In this document: piece by piece, positions 41,801 through 51,800 of the stretch | Numbering within the stretch: position 1 is the stretch's first letter | How the letters are laid out: every line of letters starts with the position of its first letter | Assembly: GCA_905221605.1 (NCBI GenBank) | Contig: CAJNDS010002339.1 | Location: 60,001 to 124,000, forward strand | Source: Symbiodinium natans | Taxonomy: Eukaryota; Sar; Dinophyceae; Suessiales; Symbiodiniaceae | Direction: 5' to 3' | DNA: 64,000 nt | Position numbers and translations under genes: made by a program | The notes under the pieces: model-generated | Told to the model about the DNA's origin: nothing | Databases searched by the model: none | Seen by the model: the letters and a program-made list of their open reading frames with translations, nothing else

Positions 41801-44029
41801 TTGGGGCAGGAGCAGCAGTGCATGTGCGGCATTTCCGCTGGTCGAAAGCAACAACGGGCGTTGTGTGTCGTCATATCGGACTTTTTTGCCCTGGTTGTCC
41901 CGGACCGTTTCCATTTCTAAGCCAGTGCGCGCATAGGAATTGGCTGTGTGAATGATGCTACCCGACACAGTGGAGGGCGCATTCTCGGCCTTCCCATGCA
42001 TCCCGCTAATGAAGAGCGACCGACATTCCCCTGAGGGGGTTAGGTGAGGCTTTGGGGGCGGGTACTGGTAGGCAGGAAAGGCAAAGGCTGCCAGGGCTTG
42101 TTGCACACGCATTGCAAGTCCATCATCCCAGTATTGACTGAGGCCAAGCGGCGTGACCTTTATGTCTGCAGCAAAAAGAGGCCACGGCAGATCCACCTGG
42201 GCCAGCCAAGCATGCGCAGCGGCGGCAAGAAGAGCAAGCGGCCCAGTGGGGGTATTGGGTCGACTGCGCCATTTCGGGGTGGCCCTGCAGGAAGATAGGG
42301 CATCTTTCCTCCAAAACATGAGGACTCCAGGGAAGAGCTGGAGCCGCACTGGTCCACTGCCTTTTTTCCCAACAGAGGCCCACAGAGGGACGGTGTCCCC
42401 GTTGCCCCAGACCGACTCAGGCAGAGTAGGCAGCCGCAACACACTCCCCCACTGCGGCAAGATGTGTTTGCCTTTGGCACCATATCCATGCACAAACGGA
42501 GGGGGTATAACCTCGGCGTATCGGTTCGCCATGAATAAGTCAGGACCAGGTAAGATTGCCAAACGGGAGTGCAAGCCGCCGTAGCCCCTGAGCAAGGGAA
42601 GAAATCCCTGTTCATACGGGCCTTGTCCCCATGTTTTGACCCCTCTGACCTGCCTGACTGGGGAGGCGCCAAACTGGATGTCGGGCTCTGGCCGGCCAGT
42701 ATTAAGGTCGGCCGATTTCCACGCAACTTCATGTATGTATCTTCCTAAAAGCGCCCACGCAAACACAAAGTCAGAATGCTTGTGAGCAGTGGTTCCGGCA
42801 AGAGGGGTGTTGCGTAGACATTGCCGATAATGGATTTGGTCCAACGGCACCTGCTCATGCATACCAGGCAATGGAGTGGGCACTTCACTGGGCATGATGA
42901 CTAGCTGCAGGGCTCGGCTTAATGCAGTACCAATGGAGGTCACCGCACTAGCGACGTTGCTAGGGATGCAAAAGCGTGGGGGCCGGGGAGTTTTGCCGTC
43001 CGGGGCATTCGGGTAGAAGATGACCAATCCCCCATTTGCTTCAAGCTGGTCCTCGGACGCACAAACCATGCCAATTGAGTTTGGCGAGCGGGCCCCACAC
43101 GGTATGGACCCGTCCGGCGAGCAACTCCACGGCGAGGCTGGAAGCGAGCCACAGGGCTGTGTCTCGTCCGTCTCGACTTCCATGCTGCCCAGTGCCTCCG
43201 TCGAGAGGGTATTGGGCAGTAGATCGAGGACTGCAAACCTTCGCAGCTCTTCTGCTTCCCACCTGGCAGTGAACAAGGTGTCATGGTCGAGCAGCATCAA
43301 GACCACCCCTGGCGCAAGGACTCTGAGGACTGCCAGAATTTCGGGCCCCGCCCACGTAAAGTGCACCGCTTTCTTGGTGTTTACCAAGATGGGAAACCAT
43401 CTCTCTTTAAACGGGCCTTCCCACTGCATGCGTGCCACCAAATGCCGGACAAAATAGGGGAAATGCGGAATAGACAAGAAGCAGCGACTGTCCGTGACTA
43501 AGAGCAGGACATGGGCGCCTGCGGCCTCAGCAGCCCGGAGCTGTGGAAGTAGGCAGCCGAGTAGTGCAGTGTAGTCGATCTCTGGGTGGAGACCTTGCGG
43601 CTCAGGCGGTTCGCCGGAAATGGCTCCAGAGGCCAGTCTCAATGGCAGGACGCCACTAGGGGCGGGCTCAGGGAAATTCTGATTACTTTCTAGTGCTTGC
43701 GCGAGATCCTCAGGCTCCGGAGGCCCCGGCGCATGGTCAGGACTGAGAATGCGAAGCTGGCATATGGCCTGCATTGCGGTCGCCGCAAGGACCTGTGGAC
43801 CTGGGTAGCTAGGGACCTGCCACGGTGGCAGGTCGGCTGCAACTGGCGCGGGAGGTGGCCTCCCATGTGGAAGTCGCGGCTCAATCCTACTGACCGCACC
43901 GAATCGGCGGTGTGGGAGGGCGAGGACTATTGTCCGGCCAGCAGACCCTGGGTGGATTAGGTGATGGAGTTTGCCCGGGCCCGGGAGACAGGGCTGCCTC
44001 CCTACCCACTCCTTGTTCGGTGACAACAC
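38792..44029 (-). CDS. giant multidomain protein: glycosyltransferase-like, alpha/beta-hydrolase-like, SF1 helicase
   Basis: A 1745-codon frame with no ATG at its upstream end. Near residues 210-260, VLMLLDHDTLFTARWEAEEL resembles the DxD region of GT-A-type glycosyltransferases. Near 813, VTGFSAGSYTGAAVA is a G-x-S-x-G nucleophile elbow, followed by candidate Asp and His (HESDQLC, GGHSYGH), suggesting an alpha/beta hydrolase. From ~1425, GAPGSGKT (Walker A), LLLRDEAQQ (motif II) and VMIGDHRQPAGG (motif III, GDxxQ) mark a superfamily-1 helicase, with SSMRLPPEL as a motif IV candidate; motifs V-VI lie in the next ORF. The start joins the frame at 43887-44441 by a +1 shift. Helicase identity is good; the other two domains are tentative. 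Such chains occur in dinoflagellate repeat families, as I recall them. Confidence 0.6.
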   Translation of the reverse strand: MLSPNKEWVGRQPCLPGPGKLHHLIHPGSAGRTIVLALPHRRFGAVSRIEPRLPHGRPPPAPVAADLPPWQVPSYPGPQVLAATAMQAICQLRILSPDHAPGPPEPEDLAQALESNQNFPEPAPSGVLPLRLASGAISGEPPEPQGLHPEIDYTALLGCLLPQLRAAEAAGAHVLLLVTDSRCFLSIPHFPYFVRHLVARMQWEGPFKERWFPILVNTKKAVHFTWAGPEILAVLRVLAPGVVLMLLDHDTLFTARWEAEELRRFAVLDLLPNTLSTEALGSMEVETDETQPCGSLPASPWSCSPDGSIPCGARSPNSIGMVCASEDQLEANGGLVIFYPNAPDGKTPRPPRFCIPSNVASAVTSIGTALSRALQLVIMPSEVPTPLPGMHEQVPLDQIHYRQCLRNTPLAGTTAHKHSDFVFAWALLGRYIHEVAWKSADLNTGRPEPDIQFGASPVRQVRGVKTWGQGPYEQGFLPLLRGYGGLHSRLAILPGPDLFMANRYAEVIPPPFVHGYGAKGKHILPQWGSVLRLPTLPESVWGNGDTVPLWASVGKKGSGPVRLQLFPGVLMFWRKDALSSCRATPKWRSRPNTPTGPLALLAAAAHAWLAQVDLPWPLFAADIKVTPLGLSQYWDDGLAMRVQQALAAFAFPAYQYPPPKPHLTPSGECRSLFISGMHGKAENAPSTVSGSIIHTANSYARTGLEMETVRDNQGKKVRYDDTQRPLLLSTSGNAAHALLLLPQAAQLWARALYPQVEGCGLPAAVRARISSVEASLTMCPALAHLHMPHTAALTALHVGLAAGRAGECKLCVTGFSAGSYTGAAVAIAWHERQKLPDCKGDFVHIKARLGGIAMPRAMLQYILGSELRHAVSLVHHESDQLCIFRPSQAARMQAIGAGARLYYFTGPESLGSGGHSYGHFVQSEELFQLTPGDYVHKELTKKICGLADPRMDRTVRAGLMGVACGSVQLSDKSKAFINSVLGRQIKRSDLEAFLRLPSAENRSIASLRNDCTQVLLTDAKPHLADLPPPYHELGPTMKLVLGMWLPHLSLERLVDMLGYQFLAMASEAEIEEEPSEQCHFPEQAAVKRAATPVAIKPGTHTWPICLLHRVYPRASVMLLTPELADVPDWATKWFAVAGKVPAKGTALLVTLREDKGDVAYPGMFIELQAPKKLSTGPGESKAMQPVNITIALLLTDEQHNQFAQRPSLPRVSQLEVLPGGASTPLWDALLHMPRERQHVALGVPLEDSPLDAIRQPHWLPGFLMDLVLVLVIGLVVRGNWHDAWAQLIHPEVCQVFRGKHATQAAQASPTAGPGASNTLQNFLNLWLAEEQTHRKEWTPTLLSGVLATLPDSPLPGQEDARTPALWHAERLRLSHDSLSNEHDPRTRASIFALAVGPAFLTCLCDTFWGADGHLAALLGACSYGLAANRTSVFITGAPGSGKTRSCAFLGVLLACLTNRLTLYTAHGNESVRAYVEAVDRLTTASNEFVRSRIVRIPGNKEKDTHKLPFDVHDLYRGLLVATTHGTIVARLSFPYSQLTNRLKDVELLLRDEAQQLGTPGSNTILAHIQHALDVMIGDHRQPAGGSRPNYHFVTELLEQKICGLNAVPADLHTPATLPAALLQQTAQSSGPWKKGQGEMPSWGNPHRSSGASEVLFSAVSMLDSILCMSIVKPKQAETVMQAAGLKAIVGPAINLSLCSSMRLPPELAAILYACRYSEACRFELTGGVPRLLMPPGPTKPHRISR

Positions 44030-44441
44030 TCGCCCAAGGGGGAAGGTCTATCGCGTCACCAGGCAAAGCACTGTGCGCGGACACCGCTCGCCCCATGAGG
44101 GCACTGCTATGCAGCATGGTGCCGATGCCTGGCCTCCATGCATGCAGGAGAAAACAGCGAACCGTGGGTTGCCGGGCGAAGCAGACGGCGTTGCTGTTTC
44201 TCAAAAAGGCAGAGTGGTCCAGACACAACAAAGGTTGTATTTCCGGCGGAAAGTATCGGCACCAACCGGCAACATCGAGTTCGTGAGGCAGGATGACGCC
44301 GGCTTGCATCTGCCTGGTCATCGCAACATCACTGGTCCCTAAAGTGGCAAGTGCAGTGAGTTGCCCTCTCCTGGCAACGTGAACTTGGAGTGCTTGCGCT
44401 CCAACCCGGATCACATACGGTTGACAGGCATACGACTCCAT
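43887..44441 (-). CDS. N-terminal part of the giant protein (frame broken from main ORF)
   Basis: From ATG at 44441, a frame of about 184 residues gives a protein-like start (MESYACQPYVIRVG…) and becomes Pro-rich where it overlaps the 1745-codon frame. The downstream frame has a stop eight codons before its overlap start, so one +1 shift between about 43890 and 44050 would join them. It is preceded by a T-rich leader, which fits the 5' end of a transcript. Confidence 0.45.
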   Translation of the reverse strand: MESYACQPYVIRVGAQALQVHVARRGQLTALATLGTSDVAMTRQMQAGVILPHELDVAGWCRYFPPEIQPLLCLDHSAFLRNSNAVCFARQPTVRCFLLHAWRPGIGTMLHSSALMGRAVSAHSALPGDAIDLPPWASVVTEQGVGREAALSPGPGQTPSPNPPRVCWPDNSPRPPTPPIRCGQ

Positions 44442-44454
44442 GGCATCACTCACC

Positions 44455-44700
44455 GAACAAAACGAGCCAAGCTCATGTGACTACCGAACAGACAGAGGAC
44501 AACCACGAGGCAACCTTCAGACACCAAGATCCCTGGAAGCCCAAACACCAACAAAGGAGGACACCAAGAAGGGGAGGACCAAACCCCAAGCAGAGCACAC
44601 AGGAGAGAAGAAACAGAGAGGCGAGAAACAAACAAAGAAACAACAGAAAAAACCAGTCAGGAGCGTTACAACCCTCAACACAAGGGGCACCTCGTTCAGT
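44455..44700 (-). promoter_or_regulatory. pyrimidine-rich leader upstream of giant protein
   Basis: Read on the minus strand this stretch is rich in T and C, with TTTCTTTGTTTGTTTC words, and stands directly before the first ATG at 44441. A pyrimidine tract followed by AG is what a trans-splice acceptor would need, but the exact site cannot be set. Confidence 0.35.
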
Positions 44701-45030
44701 CAGCCAGCCACCCTGAGCTTGAGCCAAGGCACATCCAACGCGCAACCTGAAAAGGAATGCAGCGTGTCGTCACAGGTGGCTATTACTTGTGGCTGCAATG
44801 TGCTGCATGTACAAAGCAATGACCTGGAGGCAATGGCATCCTTTACTTTGTCCGTGCACAGTGTAGCACCAGAATGCAGGCATACCTCGGTTGCTGGTCT
44901 GTCTGTAGCGACAACACAAGGCCCGGCGCGCATAAATCGATTAAAATGGAAAAAGGGAGGCACTCTCTACCCTGTCCCAACGACTACTCCGGGAGCTCGA
45001 TATGGTCCGCCAGCAGCCAATCAGGGTCGC

Positions 45031-45855
45031 TCAGCAATGCAGGCCACACCACATGCTCCGGGTCCTTGCCGATAACCACCTGGCGGATGGTGAGGCCGGG
45101 GGCCCAAGGGTACTGCGTGCGTCCGTAGCCCTTGAGCAGTAAAGTGCGAGTCTTCGGTAAGGGCTTCTGTGACAGGAGGCACGCGATGATTGCCCCGTAC
45201 CGAGTAGCACATCCGAAGGTGATGTTGAAAGGTCTCTACATCCTTTCGTCCGCCATAGACTAAATTCGTGTCTCTTCGCTCGTGGGGGCTGGCAGCAAAG
45301 GAGGCAGCCTAATGGGGCCCATGCAAACGCAAGCCCTGAAGGTCGCATGGGCCTCGGAGATTGCAATCTGGTAGGTGATGGTTCCTCCAGAACCGAGGCC
45401 CATGAGATATGTGGGCAAGGAGATGCGAGGGCTCGCATCACGTTGGACGGCCAACAGGAGCGGTAGAACTTCCATTGTATACACTGCCTTGGTCCAGGCA
45501 GCACAGGCGGTGAGCCTGCTTGTCCCGCCACAAGCCATGCGCAGGCAATGACGGCCTTTTTGAAGGCCAAGTTGCTCCACAGGCACTCTATGGCCCCCTG
45601 CCAAGGCAGTGGGTGCATATTCTCCACATAGAAGTGTCCACAACCAGGGAGGAGAAGCACTATCGAGTTGGCTTCCCCTGCATCGGCGCTTGTTGAACTG
45701 CCATGGCTCGCGGTGATCCAGGTGTTTTCACGCCCAGCTACGAGCGGAGGGGCGACCAATGGGAGCGGAAGAAGCTCAGCGCCTAGTTGGGTAGATTCGA
45801 GGAGGTACCACTCTCCGTGTGTGTAGGGTGAACAACACATGGTGTACTTGAGCAT
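45031..45855 (-). pseudogene. unrecognised ORF containing direct-repeat copy 2
   Basis: A 274-codon frame. Its centre (LLLPGCGHFYVENMHPLP … LWSNLAFKKAV) matches the fragment at 34275-34772. A stretch in another frame just downstream (about 45250-44995) also reads like protein, so the region appears frameshifted. No family is recognised. It lies on the same strand, upstream of the giant protein. Confidence 0.4.
45415..45700. repeat. ~280-bp direct repeat, copy 2
   Basis: Matches 34505-34790 in the same orientation. It includes the perfect hairpin GATGCGAG-GG-CTCGCATC at 45422-45439. Confidence 0.8.
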
Positions 45856-46065
45856 GCATCCAAACTCAAGTCCAACTTCAACGAGGACGAAGGTGGCGAT
45901 CTGGCCAACAAAATCAAAAGCACAGGTCGCACCAAGACCCTGTTCGTAAAGGCGCAGGCCGTTTGGGTGGTGAACTGGTACTTCTGCACTCGTGGCGCAC
46001 CGGTGCCATTCTCAGCTGGGAGGGGCAAAGGGGCGTTTTTTAGAACGCCAGGCCAAAAACCATGA
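45832..46065 (+). other. plus-strand coding-like fragment, no start codon
   Basis: A 78-codon open frame without ATG, opposite to the surrounding ORFs, with strongly protein-like composition (LANKIKSTGRTKTLF, VKAQAVWVVNWYFCTRG). A second plus-strand frame at 46190-46633 ends in a helical, charged stretch (MQNLLLYEKRQSEVWMERA). Both may be exon pieces of another gene cut by the mobile elements. The competing minus-strand frame at 46012-46575 is also open, so the strand is uncertain. Confidence 0.3.
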
Positions 46066-46969
46066 TGTGGCACGAGCAAGCAGTGTGGGAGGTGACCTTT
46101 GGTATGCGAGAAGAGATGCATGAAGACGGAAGACAGGCAGACAGGGCAGCGAGCTCAACCGAAGAAAGAACACCTCGTAGCTGCCCAGGGTGGTAGGAGC
46201 AATTCTGCAAGATGCATGCAATGTTACCGGAAGCGCAATTATGTGCGCCTGCCCGACGTGGCCAGCAAGTACATTATGCCACGCCACACTTACCGACCCC
46301 ATAGCGCGATTTTGCAACCCCCATTGCTGCCACTCAAGGCATCCGCATCCATCTATCTCCCTTAACTGGAGGGCAAGTCCCTTGGAGCAACAGCGGTGGA
46401 TAGCTGTAGAGGCAGCCCCAACCAACTCGGAGGACTTTACGTCGGCATCCAAGTGTGCACGAATGGAGACCGTGCCGGCCAGCTGCATAATGCAAAAGGT
46501 GATACTGGTCTCCAAAATGCAGAATTTGTTGTTATACGAGAAGAGGCAGAGCGAAGTGTGGATGGAAAGAGCCAAGAATCTTCCTAAGATGATCCGGCGC
46601 CAAATCCAGACAGAAGGCCATTGCGCGGGTTAAGGGTCAATGCTCCCAGAACGAGCGCTTTGAGCAAAATAACTGTCACGCATGTACCAACTATATTCGG
46701 ATGGGGAGGGGTGGTGATCACAATGTTAGCAGTGATCAAACGACAAAGCGAATAACAGAGGAGCACGTAAAGGTAGGAGTACCATAAGCGGCAATAAAGC
46801 CCACCGAGCACAAAGTACAAGGGCAACCACCACACCCTCACTCAGTGGAACATTGGCACATAGCTCCACTGTCTGCGAACAGATGGCCAAAGTGAGGTGG
46901 GTCCAGCCAGGGGCATTAAAGCCAATAACGTGGCTCTGGATCTATTGTGTGAGAAGCAACAAGGTATGG

Positions 46970-47545
46970 CTACCACGGCCAAAAGAAGTGATCGGGGAAT
47001 TGTTCACACTCACACAGTTCACGGGCAATGACTGTTGCTCTTGACGTTAAGACCTGGTGCATCACCCTACCCCATCCAGTTTTGTGCCCGATTAAAGCCC
47101 CGACAACTCTTGAGGACCACTTGGGAGTCAAAGAAAAGTGCTCCGAAAGTGATTGGGCAAGCGCACGTTCTCCAACGCACGAGATGGCCCGGAGATTTGA
47201 TGAACTTATTTTCCATTCCATTAGCACGGTAGCGCGAGGTTGAGTGGCAGCGTCTAGCCTTGCAATGACTTCAATGAGAGTCCATGCAAGTCGGAGTTTT
47301 TCCTCATCCAGATCTTCGACGATCTCGTGAATGATCTGTGGATTACCGAAGGAGACACCTCGATATAAACGATCCTTATGGTACGGGGAAAGGGCTTCGT
47401 TCGACTTGCTTTCCTCTGAGAGAGCCACTAGGATCCCTCCCGCTGCAGCAGGGAGGACTGTGGGCTCGAAGTCAGCTGTGCTGGAGTGACCACCAATGGC
47501 TTCATGGTCACGCCAAGCCAGGAGGCGGCGTGTGGCGGCAAGCAT
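46970..47545 (-). CDS. small ORF at the end of the LINE, unknown function
   Basis: 191 residues from the ATG at 47545; the frame is open upstream into the end of the preceding ORF. The protein is helical with an acidic central part (EIVEDLDEEKLRLAW) and ends CECEQFPDHFFWPW. No family is recognised. It directly follows the 409-codon ORF, so it may be the last cistron of the element or the end of that protein after a frame change. Confidence 0.4.
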   Translation of the reverse strand: MLAATRRLLAWRDHEAIGGHSSTADFEPTVLPAAAGGILVALSEESKSNEALSPYHKDRLYRGVSFGNPQIIHEIVEDLDEEKLRLAWTLIEVIARLDAATQPRATVLMEWKISSSNLRAISCVGERALAQSLSEHFSLTPKWSSRVVGALIGHKTGWGRVMHQVLTSRATVIARELCECEQFPDHFFWPW

Positions 47546-47565
47546 GTTTGGTTGTGCCCGGGCGT

Positions 47566-48795
47566 TCACAACTGATCTGAGCCAAAGGTGCCGCCATCAC
47601 GAAAGAGGGAGGGTGGTTGAGATGAACTACACGCATCACAACGAGGGGGTGTTACCCACAACCGCCTGCGCGGAACAGCAGTAACATCAACGCGTCTCCT
47701 TTTATCATCTCTTTGCCTCTCGACCTCTAGTATATCCTGAACTTCCAGGATAAGGCGCTTGGACACCCTGTTGGTGGTTGCCTTTGGGTGCTTTGGGAGA
47801 GCGGGGTTATGACACGCGATACCCACAGCATTTAACTCATCAACTGCCGCATTAAATTCACTCTTCGTGGTGGTAACAGCAAAGACATCTTGTAGGCTAG
47901 CAAATTCCTGGTTAGGTGTGACCTGTGGATGACATTGCTGCCCCATCTGGATGAGCTGAACCAATGCTTCAGTAGCCCCTTCGATGAAGGGTGAAACTGC
48001 GTTTCTATTTTTGACGTACACCCCGTCATGTACCCAAAGCACTGTGCCTGCGCAGTACGGGAGCATTGCAGCGAGCCCTTTTCGCATTACGAAGCTTTCC
48101 GCAGCTTCAAGTGCAAAAGTTGCCCAATTCCTGTTGTTGACCCTTGCATCCGGTTGGTAAAACGGGATTCCTTGCTGGATCATAACCTGGAGGGTAGCTT
48201 TAGCCTGCACTAAATGTGCAAGAAAACTTGCCAAGGCAGGGGGGATGGCATAAGCTGCAATACTCCCTTCATAAACATGCCGAAGGAAAGCATTGCTGTC
48301 CATTCCGACTGCTCTTTGCAACAAGTGCTTGGTTTGTACTGTTTGTGCTTTGGGCGCGCGTGCAAGGTAACTACTAAAAGGCTCCCTGGCTTCAAGCAAC
48401 GTTGGGAGGGGTGGATGAGTAGGGCTGTGACATGTAAGGAGGCGCAGAAGCGTATAATGCGCACCTTTCATGTCGATTTCAATTGCGTTCGGCCCAATGG
48501 CTAAGAAACGTGTTAGCCTTTTACTCGTTTGCCAGTGCCTTATGGCATAATATCTACCCTGTGGGTGCAATGATGGCCTTCGATATTGGACCAGCCCTGG
48601 CCACGCTGTATCAAGCTCGGGGGGGGGCTTGATCCGGTTGTAGAGGCAAAACCGCAAAAGCAGTTCCGGATTCCAAAGTGGGGGGGCCTCAAGAGAAATA
48701 ATTTCAGCTCCGGAATGCAAGTCCTGTATAGCTTGCAGGTGCCATTGCTTGGAAGGTAACAGAATAGGCGGAAAGGATTCAGTGTTTGTTTGCAT
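47566..48795 (-). CDS. 409-residue ORF downstream of LINE RT, possible polymerase-palm motifs
   Basis: Starts with ATG 6 nt after the RT stop. Two motifs recall family-A-type DNA polymerase palms: IEIDMKGAHYTLLR (~102-115) where motif A has D-x-S-x-x-E-L-R, and LWVHDGVYVK (~252-261) where motif C has VHDE. Between them lies a helix EAAESFVMRKGLAAML that sits where the motif preceding VHDE normally does. The match is by eye and weak; motif B is not convincing. The C terminus is basic, with RQRDDKRRRVD. LINEs do not normally carry such a gene. It could also be an unrelated protein of unknown function. Confidence 0.5.
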   Translation of the reverse strand: MQTNTESFPPILLPSKQWHLQAIQDLHSGAEIISLEAPPLWNPELLLRFCLYNRIKPPPELDTAWPGLVQYRRPSLHPQGRYYAIRHWQTSKRLTRFLAIGPNAIEIDMKGAHYTLLRLLTCHSPTHPPLPTLLEAREPFSSYLARAPKAQTVQTKHLLQRAVGMDSNAFLRHVYEGSIAAYAIPPALASFLAHLVQAKATLQVMIQQGIPFYQPDARVNNRNWATFALEAAESFVMRKGLAAMLPYCAGTVLWVHDGVYVKNRNAVSPFIEGATEALVQLIQMGQQCHPQVTPNQEFASLQDVFAVTTTKSEFNAAVDELNAVGIACHNPALPKHPKATTNRVSKRLILEVQDILEVERQRDDKRRRVDVTAVPRRRLWVTPPRCDACSSSQPPSLFRDGGTFGSDQL

Positions 48796-48801
48796 ATGAG
48801 G

Positions 48802-51800
48802 CTAACCCTCACCCGAGTCAAAGAAGACATCTTCATGAAGGGGTGCTTCGTAGCGGAGACTGTTAGCAGCGATTCCTGCCAGGTGGTCAGCAACTTTGTT
48901 GCCGACGCGAGGGACGTAAGACCAATGCACTGTAATGGGTGTATGCGTTAACTTTTGCCACATGTTATCAAGTTTTCGCACTAGGTCTTCCCTGTGTAGT
49001 CTCAAGGCACCAGCAAAGTGCTTTACAATGTTGATGCAGTCTCCCTGAAGGATAACCTCCCTGATTTGATTGCTAGCAGCAAGAGATAAGGCCTTGTCTA
49101 ACGTTGCGTCAGCGGCGCATATTTCTGCAAACATAGAGTCTGGACAAGGCTGGAGTGGGATGGCGATCGTTTCAAGAATTACCGGGACTGGTCCGGGCGA
49201 CCATACGACACCACCCGCACCACCTATACCTTCTTGCACGTGACAGCTGCCGTCAAATTGAGCAACAAGGTGGGTATCTTTGACAGGTTTTAACTCAACA
49301 ATGAGTGGAGTACCTGCAGGGATTGGCCTTAATGCCGTAACTTTAAGGTGCAAATTGCCGCAATGACACATTTTAGGCCAAAGGGCAATATTAGGGACGC
49401 CAAGGGTCTGTTGATACATAGGTGCAAGCAAGTAATGCTGTGCATCTAATGTTGCCAAGACATCTCCTATATTGGCATTCCTGGGGGAGACGGTAATACC
49501 TTGGGCGCTTGCTTTAATTAAGGCAGAAAGGGGATGCTTGACCTCGATATGGAGTCCTCCGTCGTTGCAACAGGGCTTGCAGCGTTCCGTGTCAACCCAC
49601 CATGCCGGTAATGCTTTGGGAAGTAACACCCTCGGGATGGTGTTCCAAAGACGCGACGCGAGCTTGGGTATGTTACTGATGTGTTTTGCCCGTTGCGGTG
49701 TCTCACACCATCCAGGGTGCCAGGTACATTGCTGTTCCATGGTATATCTTCTTATGGTCGCAATCCATGCTAATAGGACGGCACAGAATTTCTTGTCAAT
49801 CCCTCCTTCAATATCGATCTTAGAAAGGGCAGTGTGACACAGGGAGTCAAACGAGGCAGTGCCAGCATATCCCAATGTGACTAGTACAATGAAGAGGGAG
49901 GCTTTGGTGACCACGCAAGCCGTAAGCCAATGCTCGGTTGTGTTTGCTCCCAGCCCACAGAGCAGGCAGTGGCTTTGGATGAAAGTACACTGGTGCTCAT
50001 TGGGTATAGCCGCTCTGTAAGTAATAGTTCTAACCGGAGCACCAGGCATTGCCGCACATTGCAGGAGTGGTGCTTGGTTAACATCACAGCAAGGCAGCAT
50101 GCAGCTGATGGTATGGGCAAGGTCATCAGGGCAGCTTTGGTTGAGATGACAGAGTTTGCAGACTGGCATGCTGCCGAACCCATTGTCATACCGGAGCTCT
50201 TTCCCTGTTTGTTTGCGTAGGCAGACTCTACATTGCTCGTCCCTAGAGGCACATTGCCTGCACACAAAATATGCATCGGCTTCTTCAACAATGGCCCATC
50301 TAAGTGCGTAGCAACGAGTGACATCAGAAGCTACGTTCTTTGGCGGGAGGTTTAGCGCAAGCAGAATGGCACATAGCTGTCTCTCATGTGCGTGGTTCGC
50401 GACTTTTTGTCGAAGATATCCTTGTGCCTGAACACAAGCAGCATTGCGCAAAACTGCTCTAAGCGCAATTTGCGCCTGCTTGAGCTTGCGACTGCCTGAG
50501 TGAGGGCTCACTCGAGGCAGCGCAGCAGATAGGGCATCATGGCACTTGCTTTTGAACTGCTCAATGATTGGTGAGTCTCCTAGGGTGACTGATTTCTGAA
50601 TGGCTTGCCTGGCTTGCACAAGCAACGAATGGTAGAAGGGAAGGTTGGCCGCATGCGCATTTTCAAGGTCATGCAGGATAACGTTTAAAGCCCATTTGCC
50701 TCTCCAGCGCAGCAGTAGGCCAACTTTAGATAAAATGGCGCCTATCTCAGGATCCATTGCCCTAGGCGCTTTGATAAAATCAAAAACGCCCGCCATATGT
50801 TTGGCCTGAGTCCAGGGACGCCTTAAAATAGTTGAGCTGGCGATAGCTAGTGCTTTGAGCATGTGCCTTTTGGTGAAGGCGTACAAGGAATTGCAGAAAA
50901 GGGGGCAAGAGGCAATGAAGGCCGTATGGAATTGAATCCTGGCAGGCATTGATGCTGTAAGGGAAAGAGCTTGTTTATTCCTTCTCAACATATTGCACAA
51001 GGCCTTATCAAGGATCAGCATGCGCAAGGAAACATCTGACATTTTCCTTTGTCCAACCCAATGAATTTCATCAATAGACGTTGCTTGCTCCCATTCATAT
51101 TTTGACATGCGGCCACGCAGGATAAAGCCCAACATTGTTGCAGTCTCAGCAATAATTTTAGACCCCCAAGGCGTCTTGTCGAGGAGAAGGATATCAGCAG
51201 TTTTGAAGGGTTTGTTGGTGAGAATAGAAGTTTTGCATTTGCATTTGCAAGGCGATGCAATAATGCAAGCCAACAAAGCCTGGAAATTTGGCTGTTGTGT
51301 GCACATGCAAAGCAGCATATCGCGAGACAGGACGTAGCATTTGCTTCCGCTTACTAAGAGCAGTCCGTATCGCACGTCAAGCCTAGTCAGGGACATCCTC
51401 ATTGCTTGGTCGAGGCTGTAGATGTTCTGTTGAAGCAGTAAGCACAAGGCTTGATGCAATGAGGGACCTCCAATGGTGAGAGTATTGCTCGGTGGAAGCT
51501 GTTTGGACTCAATCCATGCGACACCAAATTGGGCTATGCATGCTCTGACATCCCCAGGGAGAACCTGTAAAGAAATAAACCCTGCTTGGAAGCATTGGTG
51601 ACGGAGAACTTGTAACCCCGCGCTGTGCACTGGTTCGAAAGTTCTTTGTGCCATTTCCACCCAATGCAGGCCTTTAGAGGCAGCGCTGTTATCGTCCATG
51701 TAAGCCGTTAGTCTTATGAAGGAAGAAATGTCGTGCAGCGCCCAAATCAAGGGATCTAAGGCGAGACAGAAAAGGACAACAGAAGTCGCCCTTCCCATAG

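Noticed and set aside
38792-44029. Helitron (Rep-helicase) reading of the helicase
   Set aside because: Helicase motifs look Upf1-like rather than PIF1-like and no HUH Rep motif is visible.
44711-44722. Third DinoSL-like word (minus strand TTGGCTCAAG)
   Set aside because: Ten-base match only, with unlike flanks; could be chance.
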